Shown here piece after piece: positions 47,471-59,305 of a stretch of 64,000 nucleotides of DNA. The stretch comes from Voacanga thouarsii. Its lineage: Eukaryota; Streptophyta; Magnoliopsida; Gentianales; Apocynaceae. Position numbers and translations under genes: made by a program. Numbering within the stretch: the stretch's first letter is position 1; every line of letters begins with the position of its first letter. Location: NCBI GenBank assembly GCA_026120185.1, contig JANUWF010001188.1, positions 2,232,001-2,296,000 on the forward strand, written 5' to 3'. Under the pieces are notes generated by a model that was given only the letters and a program-made list of their open reading frames with translations, had not been told where the DNA came from and did no database searches.

Positions 47471-48295
47471 TCCCGTATAGACTGAGTCAATCGTAGAAAG
47501 AGGATTTCTAGGGTTCCTGAGAGATGGACTAGAGAGGCCTTTGAGGTACTCTCTGAGCATCATGAATAAGATCCCGCTAGATACGATGAGGCATTGTTGA
47601 TGTTGATGTAGATAAATAGCAAACTGTAATGGATGCTAAGATTGAGTCTATGTATCTCAAACAAGTCTGGGATCTTGTCACTGCATCTGAAGGGATTAAA
47701 CCCATAGGGTGTAAGTGGGTATACAAGAGAAAGAGAGGTGCGGATGGAAAGGTAAAAACCTTGAAAACAAGGTTGGTTGTAAAAGGTTATATTTAGAAAG
47801 AAGGGATTGGTTATGAGGATACCTTTTCATCTATTGCCATGCTTAAGCCCATACATATTCTCTTGGCCATCGCATGTCACTATAAGTACGAGATATGACA
47901 AATGGATATGAAGACATCTTTTCTTAATGGCTATCTTAGCAAAGACATCTATATGTGCTAGCCCGAAGACATCTATATCTTAATGAAAGTGGACTTCTTA
48001 ATGTGCTAGCCTGAAGGCTTTATTACGAAAGGCTAAGAACATATGGTCTGTAAGCTTAAGAAGTCCATTTATGGATTAATTAAGCATCGCGAGTATGGAA
48101 CATGCATTTTAATGAGATTATAAACTCTTATGGTTTCATGCAAAACATGGATGAACTATGTGTATATAGAAAGTTAGATGGGAATAATGTGTCCTTTATA
48201 GTACATTATGTAGATGATATTCTATTCAGTGAAAATGATGTAGGGATATTATCATCTATAAAGGTTTGGCTATCAAGTAAATTTATCATGAAGGA
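47471..48295 (+). pseudogene. pol: C3: RT N-terminal half (cut by AT1)
   Basis: Readable pieces: MDAKIESMYLKQVWDLV, GCKWVYKRKRGADGKVKTLKTRLVVKGY, QMDMKTSFLNGYLSKDIYM and KLKKSIYGL. The YVDD box is intact within FIVHYVDDILFSENDVG (about 48195-48245). A short local duplication of the 'gcCCGAAGacatctat'-type stretch lies near 47955-48010. The frame ends at SSKFIMKD, where AT1 inserts, and continues at 61504. Confidence 0.85.
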
Positions 48296-48432
48296 TGATA
48301 GGGCTTAAATTAGTTATACTTTTTCTAGTTACTTGAGACTATTTTGTGATACATTTTGTTTAATAACCAGTCATATTCCTTCATATTTAAGATTTTACCC
48401 TTAGAAAGGTATTTTGTGCATTATTTCAGATT

Positions 48433-48678
48433 TTAGGGGTAAAATAAGATAAAAACATGACAAAACAGAATAGAGGTGGCGCCGGCTATGAAAGAGGAAT
48501 TGGCGCCGGTCACGTGCTGTTGGCACGTATTTCGAGACGACAAAAAAGCAAGTGAAACGGAGCGGAACAGAACTAAACCGGCATCGGCTGGGAGGCTGGA
48601 AATGGTGTTGGCTGCATTATGGAAGGGTTGCGCAAAAATCAAAGAAAATCGATGAACGACTGGAGAAACAGAACACAA
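48433..48678 (-). other. Antisense open frame in AT1 LTR1
   Basis: 81 codons antisense to the LTR, similar to the antisense frames in LTR2 (55725-56021) and in S1 (9575-9856). See the matching entry for S1. It lies over the motif array. Coding function is not supported. Confidence 0.3.
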
Positions 48679-48725
48679 CCGGCACTGGCTGTGGGTTGTA
48701 GGCGGCGTCAGCTGTGCCTTGATGA
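48476..48725. promoter_or_regulatory. GGCGCC array in AT1 LTR1
   Basis: Five GGCGCC-type units in 250 bp upstream of the TATA box at 48841. LTR2 has the same set at 55768-56010, more decayed (gcgccaac, agcgcaagc). One unit lies beside cacgtg, a G-box core bound by plant bZIP and bHLH factors. Confidence 0.75.
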
Positions 48726-49779
48726 TAAGGTGGTGCCTCGATTTTCACGCGCAATTTTTGGTAATCTGTAGAGTTTTAGTATTTTTCTAGTTCTAATCGG
48801 CCAAAAACCCTACACCAATGAATTTAGGCACTTCCCAAGCCTATAAATAGAGGAAAAACACAAGAGGAAAGGGGGAATTCATAGATTATAACAGAAAATC
48901 ACTCAAATCAAATGAGGAATTCTACCAAATCAAGGAAGATTGTGCAAGAGGGTCTACAAAGGAAGAAGAAGGAGGCTTATCTATGAGTATTTTCTTTTAC
49001 TTTGTTTTCTTTTTCTTGAACAATGATGTATTAATTATTTTATTGTAATTCAACATTGTTTTGGTATTCATGATATTTAGAGTTACTTTGATCTTTTGAT
49101 TAATTGGTTGTTCATCTTGGTATTTAATTACTCATGCTTATTACGAGATTAGTTGGTTGTTTTTTTCCATTAACTTATTGGACCAAGGGGGTTAATTGAT
49201 GAGAACTGGTAATTAAAGGTTAATTGATGTCTGCAAAGACTAAGGATTCATTGACTAATTTCATATTTTAAATTTGCCGAGACCAAGGAAATTTAATCAA
49301 GGATTGTGATTAATGCATTTTTTGGATAAATTAGTTGAGACGAGACTAAGTAATGCTAATTTATCTAGAATATAGTGATTTCATGGATTGACCAAAGAAG
49401 TGAATCTATCTTAATCCTTCATGATGCCAAGAGAATAATTAATTATGATAATGATTAGGCACTTTAAGATCATGTTTGTCAAAATAATGGTTTGAGTTAC
49501 ATAATTCTCCATCGTTGACATGTATATATTATTTTATTTTATTTTATTTTTATTTTATTTATTTTTCACTTTATTGAGTTGGTTAAACAATGAAAGAAAA
49601 TTGATTAATGCATATTGGTTCCTGGAGGATCGACACTCGTTTGAACCCTATGCTATGCTTAATGATGAGTACACTTGATCATATGTGTAATTTGGGGTTA
49701 ACGTTTTAATTTAAACTTGATTGGGAATGTACTTATTTTTATATGATTTTTATACCCAAATAAATACGCATCAAGTTTT

Positions 49780-49799
49780 TGGTGCCATTGCCGGGGAAC
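49780..49799 (+). promoter_or_regulatory. Primer binding site of AT1 (tRNA-Asp type)
   Basis: tggtgccattgccggggaac follows LTR1 after the short spacer agtttt. It is two changes from the tggcgccgttgccgggga site complementary to the tRNA-Asp 3' end, typical of Athila and related Gypsy elements. Confidence 0.88.
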
Positions 49800-50165
49800 A
49801 ATATCATGAAAGCTCAGATTTTGTTGATTTAACCATGTAAATATGTAAATAGGTAGATATATGAACATGTAAATATGTACAATTATTCTTTTCTCAAAAA
49901 AGGTGCCATCTTTTGTATCTTTTTTATCTTGTACCTTTGTACTATAATTTATTAACTTTGACTATGTTTTAATGACTAACTTTTTACCCTGTTAATTTTA
50001 TTTTAGTCATGAATTCTATTGTCTAACTTAATTTTTGTCTTTTTCTAGGTGTTATTCTTGGTACATGACCTAAAAATCTGAAGACGAGATAGTCGATTTT
50101 GACTCTGAAATTTAAAGGACACTATGAAAAATTTGCTAGACAATCCAACGGAACTTAGTCGCAGA

Positions 50166-51320
50166 CATGGACAGTGCACAAAACAACAATGCTGGAAATG
50201 ACAGGAAGGTTATGGATGACTTTATGAAACCTGCAATCTCGAGCACAGGCTCGAGTATCACAGACCTAGGGTGGATACAAATAATTTCAAAATAAAGCCC
50301 AATATCATCTAGATGGTCCAAATATGGTCCAATTCGATGGGCTACCTGAAGAAGATTCTAATTCCCACTTAGCCAGTTTTCTTGAAATTTGTGATACATT
50401 TAAAATGAATGGTGTTTTTGAAGATGCCATAGAGCTAAGACTTTTTCCTTTTTCGTTGAGAGATAGAGCCAAATCTTGGTTAAAGTCTTTACCTACAGGT
50501 TCCATCACGACTTGGAATGCCCTAACTGAAAAACATCTTACCAAATATTTCCCTCCAGCTAGTACAACCAAACTTAGGAATGAGATTTTTGCCTCCCAAC
50601 AATTAGATTCTGAACCCTTGTATGAAAATTGGGAGAGATTCAAGAAGATGCTGAGAAAATTCCCACACCATAAATTTGAGCTAGAAATGCAGATGTTCAT
50701 CTTTCTTAATGGTCTGACGTTTGCAACACGCTAAGTAGTGGACTTTTTTATAGGGGGTTCCATCAATCATAAGACCCCGGAACAGGTATTCGATCTCATT
50801 GAAAATTTAGCTTCTAATAACTACTATTGGGGAAGTGCAAGGTCTAAAGCTCGTGTGCAAGGAGTGCACAAAGTGGATGTTGTGGCAGCTTTGGAGGCTA
50901 AGGTGGAAGCGTTGACTCAAAAGATGGAACAAATGGTTATGCTTCAAGGCCAAGTGGTAAATGGGAATTGAGATTTCTGTGGACAAGGGCACCCAAACCA
51001 TGAGTGCCAAAATATGGGTTCACTCCTAGAAACCACGGAACAAGCCACATTTGTAGGTAATGGTCATCCAGGTAACAATCCTTATAGCTCTACTTACAAT
51101 CCTAATTGGAGAAATCACCCTAACTTTTCTTGGAGTAACGGAAATCAACCTAGGTAGGGTTCTTTTAACTTTGGGGAAAATCAAAGGAATCCACCTTCTT
51201 TGAACAACAATGCAGCACCTTCCAAGTCACCATTGGAGGAATTGATTGGTTAATTGGTAAGTATAACGGAGACTAAGTTCTAAGGGGTCGATTCTACAAC
51301 AAGGAACTTAGAGGCTTCCA
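50166..51320 (+). pseudogene. gag: AT1: gag
   Basis: Starts MDSAQNNNAGNDRKVMDDFMKPA. The capsid domain is open at 50324-50734 (MVQFDGLPEEDSNSHLASFLEICDTFKMNG... LRLFPFSLRDRAKSWLKSLPTGSITTWNALTEKHLTKYFPP), a clear Athila-type Retrotrans_gag domain. It continues at 50738-50971 with a coiled-coil-like VAALEAKVEALTQKMEQM. The zinc knuckle reads stop-DFCGQGHPNHEC: the first Cys codon is TGA. The C-terminal NLEASICNLE...GQL region follows. A frameshift lies near 50290 and stops at about 50733, 50970, 51155 and 51250. Confidence 0.88.
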
Positions 51321-52546
51321 TATGCAACTTGGAGAGCTAAATTGGCCAATTAACTACTTAGGGATCGCCAAGCAAGGACATTGCCAGGAAACACTGAAGA
51401 AAATCCACGGGATCAAAGCTGTGGAAAACATTGAAGTCATTTTTTTTGCTTTTAGTTTTTGTGATTTGGAACAATCTTCAATTTCGTTGTTTTGTTCTTT
51501 TTATCATTTTTTTGGTGAATTAAATTATATTATTCGTCATTACTGTGTGCTCATCATTTTTCTTACTTTGAAAAAAAAAATTGATGAAGGTCGGACAAAA
51601 TGCATCCGGCGCCGGCTAGGACTAGGACCGGCGCCGGCTCTTGTCGGACAAGTCATATGAAATAGGCCATTTTAGCCATTTTTTCTTTTAAACTCTCCAA
51701 CTCCTTCTCAAATCCTCTCTAACCCGTGCCGGCTTCATCTTCGAAACTTCTCAAGATTTGATTTTTTACCTCCCACACACATTTACAACATCAATCTATC
51801 CTTCTTTTGTTGATCCTACAGATCAAAAGTCTTTAAATCTTCCCTTGTTCACAATAAAACAAACTTCAATCCACATGCAGAGAGCTCAAATTTCTACAAA
51901 AAGACTACATCTTTTATTTGCCCATGCATACAAGAGCACAAAGGTATGATTTTTATTCAATTCCTACGGTTAAAATGTTGTATATGAAATTTTCTAATTT
52001 TGGGAATAGTTTTGGCTGGAAATTGGGATTTTGTATGTTCTCTTGAATTGTGAATTAACTATTGAGCTGCATGACTTTGGATATATTAGGAGTTAAGGAT
52101 TCTTGAGTACTTAACACATTCACATGATCATTAGGGAGTTTATGCATATGCTTAAGGGTAGGCTTATAGCTATTATGATGATTGAGTGAATGATTGAGTA
52201 CTTGATGCACATTAGCCTTGAATTATTTTACACTTAATGCAATGATGATGCCTTCATTCATATGATCATATGTGTACATTCGAATGCATTAGGATTGCTC
52301 AACACATTTATGCTTTACAGTGAGTTTTCTATGTATTCCTACAGGTTGTGTTGAGTTGATTAAAGGAAATTGAATTGGTTGTTGTTGGGTGTGTGATATA
52401 CGTTAAAGGAGTTTGGACATTATTGTGTGAGATTGGTTGAGAAGGAATTGTGTATTGTGTTTGAAACAGGGGAGATACAACCCTTTTCCAACCTTTGAGC
52501 TTCTTAGTCCTTACCCTCCTATCTTCACTACTACTTACTTGCCAAT
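51321..52546 (+). other. AT1 inter-ORF region, pol missing, with GGCGCC motifs
   Basis: In a complete Athila element protease, RT and integrase would follow gag; none is seen. At 51605-51639 two perfect CCGGCGCCGG palindromes stand 22 bp apart, the same motif as in the R1 LTR, and gtgccggc recurs at 51727. The rest is AT-rich. It could hold an internal promoter for the downstream ORF or be a remnant of another LTR; no TG...CA ends with a TSD were found. Confidence 0.55.
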
Positions 52547-53744
52547 ATGTTTAGAGTAAGAGGTCAAGCTTCAAAGAGGGCTCGAGCTTCTTCTTCCTCA
52601 GCCCCTTTATCTATAGACCCCCTGTTCCTTAGGCTAGCTAAGTTTATTGATCCATCATGTGAGGAGTGATATAATAGGAGGGCTTCAAATAAGATCATTG
52701 TGGAGCATACATTCGCACCTACCCTAGACCGTGCCCTTAAGTTAGGAATGATGTTTAGGAGGCTCGGGTAGGGATCGATAGTACAACTAAAAGGGAATTA
52801 TTGTCCAATACTAATCAAAGAATTCTATGCCAATATGGTTGAAAAGGGTAATAAACACCTTCCCCACATTGAGATAAAAGTGAAAGGAACCCCCATCATC
52901 ATCACACGAGACCATTTAGCTAATCTTCTTCAGGTGTACGATGATGACTCTTGGCAAGGGATAGATATTAACAATAAAAAAAATTCTTTCTGACCCTAAT
53001 TGGGATGCCAGTGAAACTAGAGCCACTCTAGGGTTGCACAAGTCCAATGTTTTCCAAGCCAACAGCTTTTATTCGAACAATGACCTTGCTGCAAATTTTA
53101 GGGCTCTAGTATACATGTTTGGGTTCAATGTTGTACCCTGTGCCAATGGATTTAATGGGACTCGCCTTGTTGATACATACGTTTTGCATAGGATGATGAG
53201 CACCCTACCTATCCCTATCGTAACCTTGATTATACAATCCATTCGAGATGTGGTTCATCACCGTCTCTCTACCAAAGCCTTCGTCTTCCATTTAGTCATC
53301 ATGAAAATTCTGAAAGATTTTAGTATTAGTATTGAGGGAGAATTGATGGAGACTACCATTAAGCATGATATGGTTATGGAGTAAACACGAATGAGTTGTG
53401 GGTACAAGTATAACCCAGAGCTAAAGAAGTGGCTAACGCCCCATGAGGTCAGGTATCCCAGTCAGGTTAGGCCCCCACCTGTGGAGGAGGAGCATCCACC
53501 GCCACCATCACAAGCACGAGCTAGTAGTTGTCAGTCCTAATCGAGGACTGACTTTGAGGCCGTAGTGATGGGACAGCTAGCTCAGCAGACAGAGATGCTG
53601 CTACATATGCGTGATTCCATCGATGACATTGCCCGGAGGCAGATGACTATGGAGCAGCAATGGACTGAGTGGATATAGCGCTTTTCGGGTCCACATGGTG
53701 GTGCTGGCACATCCTCACATGCTAATGATGATGACCAGGATTGA
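52547..53744 (+). pseudogene. AT1: env-position ORF, plant transposon-associated domain
   Basis: Starts MFRVRGQASKRARASSSSAPL. The conserved-looking core is LDRALKLGMMFRRLG... LIKEFYANMVEKGNKHLPHIEIKVKGTPIIITRDHLANLLQVYDDD, then after a frameshift near 52985 a 116-codon open part (53034-53384, VFQANSFYSNNDLAANFRALVYMFGFNV... STLPIPIVTLIIQSIRDVVHH). The C-terminus is a proline-rich stretch and a coiled-coil-like MGQLAQQTEMLLHMRDSIDDIARRQMTMEQQW. It resembles proteins annotated as putative plant transposon protein (PF20167-like) found in the third ORF of some Athila/Tat elements. No signal peptide or membrane segment is visible. Stops lie near 52668, 52769, 53382, 53539 and 53676. Confidence 0.6.
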
Positions 53745-55572
53745 GCTGATTGTTCTACACTTTTTCTTATTTTTCACTCTTGTTTTTCTTTTCAATTTTC
53801 ATGTCTTTTCTAGTTAGTTCTTGTACTTTTCTTTTTTTGGTACTATTTTCTTTCTTTTGTTTTGCTATATTTTTCTTTTTCTAGTTTCTATGCTTTGGTG
53901 TGTTTCTTTTATTTTTTTTAGGTACTTCGACAATGCCTCTTTCTCCAGGAACTCAACTCTTGTATAGAAGAAAGCATATGAATGGAAGTAATTTCTTTCT
54001 TATCTTTTTCCCTTTATATTTTTGGTCCTATGGCAATATTTTCTTGTTCTATTTGTTTGGCCATTGAGGGCAATGTCCAGTTTAAGTGTGTGGGAGTGGT
54101 TAGAATGATAATTTTTCTATTCTTCTACGATTTTATGCTTCATTCTTTTTTTCATTCTTCTTTGAACCTTTTGAGAGCAATTTTTTTCGAAATTTTTCTG
54201 ATTTTCTTTGAGATTTCAAGATGTATTTTTAATGCATGTCTTTGTGATAGATCATAGAGCATATGTTCTATATCATTTATGGCTTGTGCATGATTTTTTG
54301 CACGCACTTGGACTAAGTAGTTCTTGATCATATGCTTTACATTGTTCTTAAACCTGTTTTTCTACTAAAATTCATTGATCATTCTAGAACTTACTTGAAT
54401 ACATCTCGAGGCGAAATAAGAAAGACATTCATGATTTAACTAAGGGATAACGGTAATAGGCCTTCTTTGGATAGTTTGAGCTTTTCAAGCCTACTTATTT
54501 TATATTATCCTTAGTACTTATTTTGAGCCAAAACTGTTAATTTCTTTCTTAAAATCTGTTATCATACTTTGTCCATTACTTCTTTCTGAGAGTTTGAATA
54601 ATTCTTCCAAATCTTTGATTGCTCTTGATGGATAAAAGTACATGTAGGAGAATGTTGAGAAAGAATACTTGTGGAAAGATCATGACTTGTTACTTTTAAT
54701 CATGCATCAATAGTTGTGTTGAGTTGGGAAAAGAGAAAAGAAAGAGAAGAAAAAGAAAAAGAAAGATTGAAAGCAAAAAGAAAATAAAAAGCTACTAGAA
54801 AAAATGGAAAGAGAAAAACTAAGAAAGAAACAACAGCAACATTTGAAAAAAGAAGAGGAAAGAGAAAGAAAAAATTGAAAAAGAAAGTAAAGAAAGATCA
54901 CCAGAAGAATGGTGGTTGAGCTGTAAGTATTTTTGAAAAACTTGAGTTCACATCAAGTTTTTGGCACCATTGCTAAAATTTTGAATGATCTTGTGAAAAA
55001 TTATTGATGAGTTGAGAATGATTGATGAAAATGCAAGATTTTCATGAACTATATTGTAATTGTTATACAAGGTTATGGGTTTTGATTGGTTTTGGAATAG
55101 GAGAGCAAGAAAAGTTTGGAATTTCTTGAAACATTTTGTTTATCCTTTTCTTGCAAACTCTCAGCTTCTCTATTATTTGATTCTCCTATATTCTTCATTT
55201 GACAAGCTATATTTCAAGCCCTTTAGCCTTACATTATGAGCATGAAAGTCCTACTTGACCTAAGTATAATCATGATATGTTTCGGATTAGTGGAGAGAGT
55301 GTATGAAAAATAAGCTTATGGAATGCATATTCTTTTTGAACTAAATTCTTTCCAATGGTTTGAGAATATTGTTAAGTATTGAGATGGTTCTACTAGTCAC
55401 TATTCACTTACACAAGTCTTGCATTTGTTATGAAAGATAGAGTAGCTTATATTTTGTTGTCTTGAATAAAGAAAGCATTGAAATACTATTTTGAAATTGA
55501 TTAAGTGATTATGTGAAACCTTGTGTTTTTCCTATTTATCCTTGATACTTTACTTGAGGACAAGCAAAGAGC
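53745..55572 (+). other. AT1 3' untranslated region with extra PPT
   Basis: Long AT-rich 3' region. A first polypurine-like site (gtttaagtgtgtgggagtgg, about 54080-54099) follows gagggcaatgtcc. A purine-rich stretch (A/G only for most of 54720-54900) lies further on. At 54953 a second copy of catcaagtttttggcaccattgc, the LTR-end/primer-site junction sequence, appears out of place. Confidence 0.6.
54953..54975 (+). repeat. Misplaced LTR-end/primer-site junction sequence
   Basis: catcaagtttttggcaccat followed by tgc, with a flanking gagttca, repeats the sequence at the LTR1/PBS junction (49769-49793). It is inside the 3' untranslated region and is not next to an LTR. It could be a relic of template switching or of a deleted tandem copy. 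Confidence 0.5.
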
Positions 55573-55587
55573 TAAGTGTAGGGGAAT
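55573..55587 (+). promoter_or_regulatory. Polypurine tract of AT1
   Basis: taagtgtaggggaat abuts the LTR2 start TGATAGGGC at 55588 and matches N1's PPT in minus sense. Confidence 0.85.
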
Positions 55588-56884
55588 TGATAGGGCTTAA
55601 ATTAGTCATATTTTTCCTAATTATTTGAGACTATTTGTTGATACATTTTGTTTAATAACTAGTCATATTCATTCATATTTAATATTTTATCATTGGAAAG
55701 GTATTTTGTGCATTATTTTAGATTTTAGGGGTAAAATAAGATAAAAATGACACAAAATAGAACAGAGGTGGCGCCAACTATGATAGAGGAACCAGCGCAA
55801 GCCACGTGCTGCTGGCACGTATATTGAGGTAACAAAAAAGTAAGTGAAACATAGCGGAACAGAACCGAACTGGCGCTGGTTGGGAGGCTGGAAACGGCGT
55901 CAGCTGCATTCTGGAAGGGTTGCATGAAAATCAAGGAAAATTGACGAACGACTGGAGAAATAGAACACAACCAGCACCGGCTGTGAGGCTGTAGGCAGTG
56001 CCGGCTATGCCATAATGACAAGGCGGAGCTTTGATTTTCACACGCAATTTTTGGTAGTCTGCTGAGTTTTAGTATTTTCCTACTTCTAATTGGCCAAAAA
56101 CCCTACACTAATGAATTTAGGCACTTCCTAAGCCTATAAATAGATGGAAACCACAAGAGAAAAGGGGGAATTCATAGATCATAATAGAAAATCACTCAAA
56201 TGAAAGGAGGAATTCTACCAAATCAAGGAGGATTGTGCAAGAGGGTCTACAAAGAAAGAAGAAGGAGGCTTGTCTATAAGTGCTTTCTTTTACTTTGATT
56301 TCTTTTTCTTAAACAATGATGTATTAATTATTTTATTGTAATTCAACATTGTTTTCGGTATTCATGATTTTTAGAGTTACTTTGATCTTTTGATTAATTG
56401 GTTGTTCTTCTTGGTATTTAATTACTTGTGCTTATTACGAGATTAGTTGGTTGTTTCTTTCTATTAACTTACTGGACTAAGGGGGTTCATGGTGGTTTCA
56501 ATTCATTAATTTCATAATTGTTGTCGATTAACTTACTGGACCAAGGGGGTAATTGATGAGAACTGGTAATTAAAGGTTAATTGATGTCTACCGAGATCAA
56601 GGATTCATTGATTAATTTCATGTTTTAAGTTTGCCGAGACCAAAGAAATTTAATCAAGGATTGTGTTTAATGCATCTTTTGGATAAATTAGTTGAGACGA
56701 GACCAAATAATGCAAATTTATCTAGAAGATAGTGATTTCATGGATTGACCAAAGAAGTAAATCTATCTTAATCATTCATGATGCCAAGAGAATGATTAAT
56801 TATAATAATGATTAGGTACTTTAAGATCATGTTTGTCAAAATAATGGTTTGAGTTAAATAATTCTCTATCGTTAACATGTATAT
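55588..56884 (+). repeat. AT1 3' LTR, first part
   Basis: Aligns with LTR1; TATA box ctataaatag is at 56134-56143 and the GGCGCC array at 55768-56010. A roughly 70-bp local duplication (around 56455-56545, with ttaacttactggac-caaggggg repeated) is absent from LTR1. It is interrupted at 56884 by S3. Confidence 0.92.
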
Positions 56885-59239
56885 TGTAATACCCCACAAC
56901 CTAGGCCCGCCAGGACCGGGAATGTCGCCCATTCCAAAGGACAAAGGGTATTTATAACTAGGTCACACAATCAAAGTAGCGAAATAAAAATAATACTTTA
57001 ACTTAAAATTTATTACAACCCAAGAATTAATCCAAGAATTGCAAAATCAAATCCATAATAAAATTATCCACTCTCAACTCTCCAAAGCATTATAAAAATT
57101 AAATATCAGAAAAATCTTCCAAGGTAGGCAATATCTAGCTACTTATTCCCACAGTAGGATCGACCTGAAATCATGGTAAAAAGGGTGATGAGACAAAAAT
57201 CTCAATAAGCCCGCGTGTGCTCTGAGTGTCCAGTGAAAATAGTTCGTGAATGCAAAGTATAAATCTTTATAAGAGAAATACTGACAAGCAATAAGCATTA
57301 GTCAAAATCAAGAGTGGTGTTTTGGCTTTTCCAACCATACATAATCAATAAAATCAACCACTCAAAAGAAATGATCATGGGTTACCACACGTTGGGCCCC
57401 ATAACCGGTCAGAATGCTGACACTTTGTGCAGACTGACAAAAGGTAGGTGATCAGTCTATCGGGCAAGATACTCCTCCTTCTCTATACCTAAACAATATC
57501 CGGTTGTCCATTCCGGCAACACACAGTCACTTGACTAAAAAAAAAAATTCTAGCTCAGACCGGCACGACCTACTAGACTGACATCCTATCCGGGGAGGAC
57601 TTACCCCTCAGAGGTGGCCACTTACTGAGAGACTCACCCTAATCCTTCAAAGACTAGTCCTAGCAGTCCACCCTTATTGAGTACTCAACGTAACTTAGCC
57701 CACTTAGGGAAAAGGAACAAAACATAGTTCCACTTGAAAATGGCAATTAAGGGTTTCCAAAGTCTTCATCAAAATCAGTTTTAGAAAGTGCTTTGAGTTT
57801 GAGTAAATCTACTTATTGATTTTCAAATAATTTGTTTGACGGAAATAAGATAGGAGATAATCCTCAATTGCCTTTACAGAAATGAATGTCCATGCACTCT
57901 ACATTTGGCTTGCCATAATAAACATTTTGCATCAAACAGGTTTTATGCAGGAGCTTATCTAATCCTTAGCTTGAGATAAAATAAAGGTTTTCAACAGCTG
58001 ACCTAACCCCGCCTGGGGTAAATACAAGCCATAATTAATCTCAAGCTAAAATCCACTTTCACAAATAAAGCAAGCTCAACTCACTACTACCATGATCCTA
58101 GTGTCCCAAGCTTTAAGGCCAAATAATAAATAAAAATGGAATTTGATATTTAAAATAATTATTGTTTCGAGAAATAGGTACTAATAAGTTGAAGGTTTAA
58201 ATCTTGCTAAGAATAATTTAGAGTTTATTTGATGAAGAGTCCTATGTGGTATTAGGTAAAATAATGATTTATTAATAATTAATTGTTTGAAAATAATTGA
58301 TAGCTAAAATTAGTTGAAAATAAATTTTAATGGGTCTTGATTGAAAGATACTAAATAAATTTTAATAGGTTTTGATTAAAAGATAATAATTGAAAGATAA
58401 TAAATTTTAATGATATTTATGAATATAAGACTTACAAAATCAATATTTTACTTATTATGATTATTTATATAAAATGCTATATTTGATATTATTATTATTA
58501 TATATAATATCTATATATTTTATTTCTTGAAATAAAAGCTATCATTTATTTGACTAAAATATCCTTATTATATTTAATAATTCAAGTCTACCTTACTAGC
58601 AAAAATTACAATATTAAATATTTTATTGATGAAATAAAATTAGCTTAGGGACAACTAGATCATGATCATATTTCTATTACTAACCACAATCATGAACATA
58701 TACTCTACTTCAATTCATCAACTCATCCAAATCATGAATAAAAGCATAAATCTAAATTTACCAAGGTATGCTCCAACCTCTACTAGCATAAACATAATCA
58801 TGGCTTTAACAATCATATATGAATATAAATCCTATTCACCATAGGTGATATAATCTCTAGCATACTTGATCACAAATACTACATACGACATGGAGACATG
58901 CATTAAACCCTAAAACTCCATACAACCCATCAAGATAATCAACTCATGCATAAATCCCATCTCCATCATATACACACATTTATTTATGCTTCGATCTCAA
59001 CTCATCACAGCAATACATGCTCAAGTCCTATTCATTATCCATCTCCTATCAATATCATCCTAGAGACATGAATCTAGAATTAAAAAGGAGGGTTGAAAAG
59101 GCTTACTTGATTGATGAGTACCTTGAAGGAGTTTCGAATGGATCTCAACTCCTAGATAACTAGATCCGTCCAAGAGAGATGAAGGAAGCGTGGCCATTGG
59201 TGAAGAATTCATTCGGCCAGGAGGGAGAGGCTATTCAGC

Positions 59240-59287
<48 letters not shown>

Positions 59288-59305
59288 AGAAGAAGAAGAA
59301 GAAGA
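59240..59305. repeat. (GA)n and (GAA)n microsatellite in S3
   Basis: About 20 GA repeats followed by about 7 GAA repeats, in a purine-rich part of S3. Confidence 0.95.

Larger units (their letters stand above)
48296..49773 (+). repeat. AT1 5' LTR (1478 bp)
   Basis: TATA box ctataaatag at 48841-48850. The GGCGCC array at 48476-48725 includes two close copies, ggtggcgccggc and attggcgccggtcacgtg, the second overlapping a cacgtg G-box, then decayed copies (ccggcatcggct, ccggcactggct, ggcggcgtcagct). It ends ...acgcatca with a 6-base spacer to the primer site. It carries (TTTTA)n near 49525. Confidence 0.93.

Noticed and set aside
54707..54901. Phe/Ser-rich antisense open frame
   Set aside because: Artefact of the purine-rich (GAAA)n stretch in the AT1 3' untranslated region.
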